From assembly GCA_937967345.1 (NCBI GenBank), contig CALBTN010000140.1, positions 1-6,376 on the forward strand: a stretch of DNA of 6,376 nt, read 5' to 3'. This document shows positions 4,478 through 6,376 of the stretch, piece after piece. The stretch comes from an uncultured Rubrivivax sp. GTDB taxonomy: Bacteria > Pseudomonadota > Gammaproteobacteria > Burkholderiales > Burkholderiaceae_C. The notes beneath the pieces are model-generated. The model was not told where the DNA came from. It made no database searches and worked only from the letters and a program-made list of their open reading frames with translations. Both the position numbers and the translations under genes were made by a program. Positions within the stretch are counted from its first letter, which is position 1. Each line of letters begins with the position of its first letter.

Positions 4478-6376
4478 GGTTGCACCCCGCTGTGCAGCGC
4501 CGCGTGGCTGTGCGCCGCGCTGGCCAGTTGCGCGGCAATCACCGGCTCGGCGCCCTGCCCGTCGCCGTCGCCTTCACCACCGTCGACGCGCCGCGCCTGC
4601 GCTTCGTACAGCCTGAAGTAGGCGCCGCGGCGCTCGATCAGCGTGTCGTGCGGGCCGACCTCGACGATGCGCCCAGCGTCCATCACCACCAGCCGGTCGG
4701 CCTTGCGCAGCGTCGACAGCCGGTGCGCGATGGCGATGGTGGTGCGCCCCTGCACCAGGTTGTCCAGCGCGCGCTGGATCTCCTTCTCGGTCTCGGTGTC
4801 CACTGCCGACGTGGCCTCGTCCATGATCAGGATGCGCGGGTCGATCAGCAGCGCGCGCGCAATGCTGATGCGCTGGCGCTCGCCGCCCGACAGCCCCTGG
4901 CCGCGCTCGCCGACCAGGCTGTCGTAGCCCTGCGGCAGCCGCAGGATGAACTCGTGCGCGTGCGCGGCGCGCGCCGCGGCGACGATTTCGCTGCGCGTGG
5001 CCTGCGGCTTGCCGTAGGCGATGTTCTCGGCCACGGTGCCGAAGAACAGGAACGGCTCTTGCAGCACCAGGCCGATGTGGCGCCGGTAGTCGGCCACGCC
5101 GAAGCGGCGCAGGTCGGTGCCGTCGACCGCGATCGCGCCGTCGCTGACGTCGTAGAAGCGGCAGATCAGGTTGACCAGCGTGCTCTTTCCTGAGCCGCTG
5201 TGGCCGACCAGGCCGATCATCTCGCCCGGGCGGATGTCCAGGTCCACGCCGCGGATCACGCTGCGGCTGCCGTAGCGGAAGTGCACGCCGCGCAGTTCGA
5301 TCTGCCCTTGCAGGCGCTGGATCGGCACCGGCTCGGCCGGCTCGGGCACGTTGCTGACATGGTCCAGGATGTCGAAGATGCGCTTGGCACCGGCCGCGGC
5401 CTTTTGCGTGACGCTGACGATGCGGCTCATCGAATCCAGCCGGGTATAGAAGCGCCCGATGTAGGCGATGAACGCGGCGAGCACACCCACCGTGATGCGC
5501 CCGCGGCTGACCTGCCAGATGCCGAAGCCCCACACCACCAGCAGTCCGATGTCGGTCAGCAGCGACACCGTCGGCGAGAACAGGCTCCAGGTCTTGTTCA
5601 GCTTGTCGTTGACCGCGAGATTCAGCCGGTTGGCCTCGCGAAAACGCGCCGCCTCACGCCCTTCCTGGGCGAAGGCCTTGACCACGCGGATGCCGGGAAT
5701 GGTGTCGGCCAGCACGTTGGTGACGTCGCCCCAGACGCGGTCGATCTTCTCGAAGCCGGTGCGCAGCCGGTCGCGCACGAGGTGGATCATCCAGGCGATG
5801 AAAGGCAGCGGCACCAGCGTGGCCAATGCCAGGCCGGGGTCGATCGACAGCAGGATCGCCGCGGTCATGCCGATCATCAGCACGTCGGTGGCGAAGTCCA
5901 GCGCGTGCAGCGACAGGAACACCGAGATGCGGTCGGTTTCGGAGCCGATGCGCGCCATCAGGTCGCCGGTGCGCTTGGCGCCGAAGTAGTCCAGGCTCAG
6001 CTTCAGCAGGTGTTCGAAGGCGGCGGTGCGCAGGTCGGCCGCCACGCGCTCGGACACCAGCGCCAGCAGCCAGGTGCGCGCCCAGCCCAGGCTCCAGGCC
6101 AGCAGCGCCGAACCCAGCAGCCCGGCAAGTAACAGGAGCACGTAATTCGTATCGATGTGTTGCCCGCCTTGGAACGGGATCAACACCTTGTCCATCAGCG
6201 GAATCGTCAGGTACGGCGGCACCAGCGTCGCCGCGGTCGACGCCAGCGTCAGCGCGAAGCCCAGCATCAACTGCCAGCGGTACGGCCGCGCGAAGCGCCC
6301 CAGCCGCAGCAGCACCCAGGTCGATGGCGGCACCGGCGACTCGCGCGCCAGCACCGCATCGTCGTCGGCACTGTCG
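4474..6376 (-). CDS. Exporter-type ABC transporter, fused permease and ATPase (N-terminus possibly cut by the window edge)
   Basis: An inner-membrane ABC half-transporter of the MsbA/exporter type. Residues are counted from the first in-window start, a GTG at 6354 (626 aa). Six hydrophobic segments lie near 28-50, 70-92, 150-170, 172-192, 258-282 and 286-305. The ATPase domain (about 352-590) is complete: Walker A GHSGSGKST (384-392), Q-loop Q432, signature LSGGERQR (488-495), Walker B ILIMDE (508-513, catalytic E513) and switch histidine H544. It should work as a dimer. The substrate is unknown. The last 36 residues form an acidic, Gly/Ala/His-rich tail. The frame stays open from 6354 to the edge, encoding DSADDDAV just upstream of the GTG, and has no stop, so the true start may lie outside the window. 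It is coupled to the DUF1854 gene by a 4-base overlap. The shared operon suggests a cyanophycin-associated transporter, an inference from remembered gene context. Confidence 0.92.
   Translation of the reverse strand, partial: DSADDDAVLARESPVPPSTWVLLRLGRFARPYRWQLMLGFALTLASTAATLVPPYLTIPLMDKVLIPFQGGQHIDTNYVLLLLAGLLGSALLAWSLGWARTWLLALVSERVAADLRTAAFEHLLKLSLDYFGAKRTGDLMARIGSETDRISVFLSLHALDFATDVLMIGMTAAILLSIDPGLALATLVPLPFIAWMIHLVRDRLRTGFEKIDRVWGDVTNVLADTIPGIRVVKAFAQEGREAARFREANRLNLAVNDKLNKTWSLFSPTVSLLTDIGLLVVWGFGIWQVSRGRITVGVLAAFIAYIGRFYTRLDSMSRIVSVTQKAAAGAKRIFDILDHVSNVPEPAEPVPIQRLQGQIELRGVHFRYGSRSVIRGVDLDIRPGEMIGLVGHSGSGKSTLVNLICRFYDVSDGAIAVDGTDLRRFGVADYRRHIGLVLQEPFLFFGTVAENIAYGKPQATRSEIVAAARAAHAHEFILRLPQGYDSLVGERGQGLSGGERQRISIARALLIDPRILIMDEATSAVDTETEKEIQRALDNLVQGRTTIAIAHRLSTLRKADRLVVMDAGRIVEVGPHDTLIERRGAYFRLYEAQARRVDGGEGDGDGQGAEPVIAAQLASAAHSHAALHSGVQP

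Noticed and set aside
5200..6132. 310-aa open frame on the plus strand across the transporter gene
   Set aside because: Asp/Gln/His-rich shadow of the ABC transporter, with no motif and no plausible start signal.

Overview
The window looks like ordinary chromosome of a very G+C-rich betaproteobacterium, most likely Burkholderiales (Leptothrix/Rubrivivax/Ideonella-like). The evidence is the base composition, a LexA with a betaproteobacterial-type N-terminus and CTG-N10-CAG operators, and the pairing of a DUF1854 protein with an exporter-type ABC transporter. The taxon is inferred from remembered family resemblance, not from a search. The high G+C gives many long open frames opposite or out of phase with the real genes. 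Seven protein genes are supported, with no RNA genes, insertion sequences or CRISPR.

Left part (1-2186): a cytoplasmic-type L-asparaginase gene reads leftward and ends just before a strong 14-bp hairpin. It is divergent from lexA, with only 54 bp between the start codons. Two tandem CTG-N10-CAG LexA boxes lie in that gap. They decide the lexA start (1102) and could also affect the asparaginase gene. A small helix-hairpin-helix protein of the Cdd1 type overlaps the lexA stop by four bases (GTGA), so it is probably translated with LexA and SOS-controlled. Its N-terminus is a proline/basic-rich stretch encoded by a 9-nt repeat, within which lies a perfect 17-bp inverted repeat.

Middle part (2187-3958): an unnamed 141-aa protein gene, a GC-rich hairpin that is a good terminator candidate, then a D-2-hydroxyacid dehydrogenase-family gene with complete Arg/Glu/His catalytic residues. 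This gene converges on the right-hand operon across a 46-bp gap that can form small hairpins.

Right part (3959-6376): a leftward pair consisting of a fused permease/ATPase exporter and a DUF1854 protein, again overlapping by GTGA. The transporter frame is still open at the right edge, so its N-terminus may be missing. From memory, this pair is found beside cyanophycin synthetase genes in Burkholderiales. If that holds, cphA genes should lie upstream, beyond the right edge. Nothing here is clearly a new system. The best leads are the SOS-linked Cdd1-like gene with its hairpin and the poorly understood DUF1854/ABC pair.
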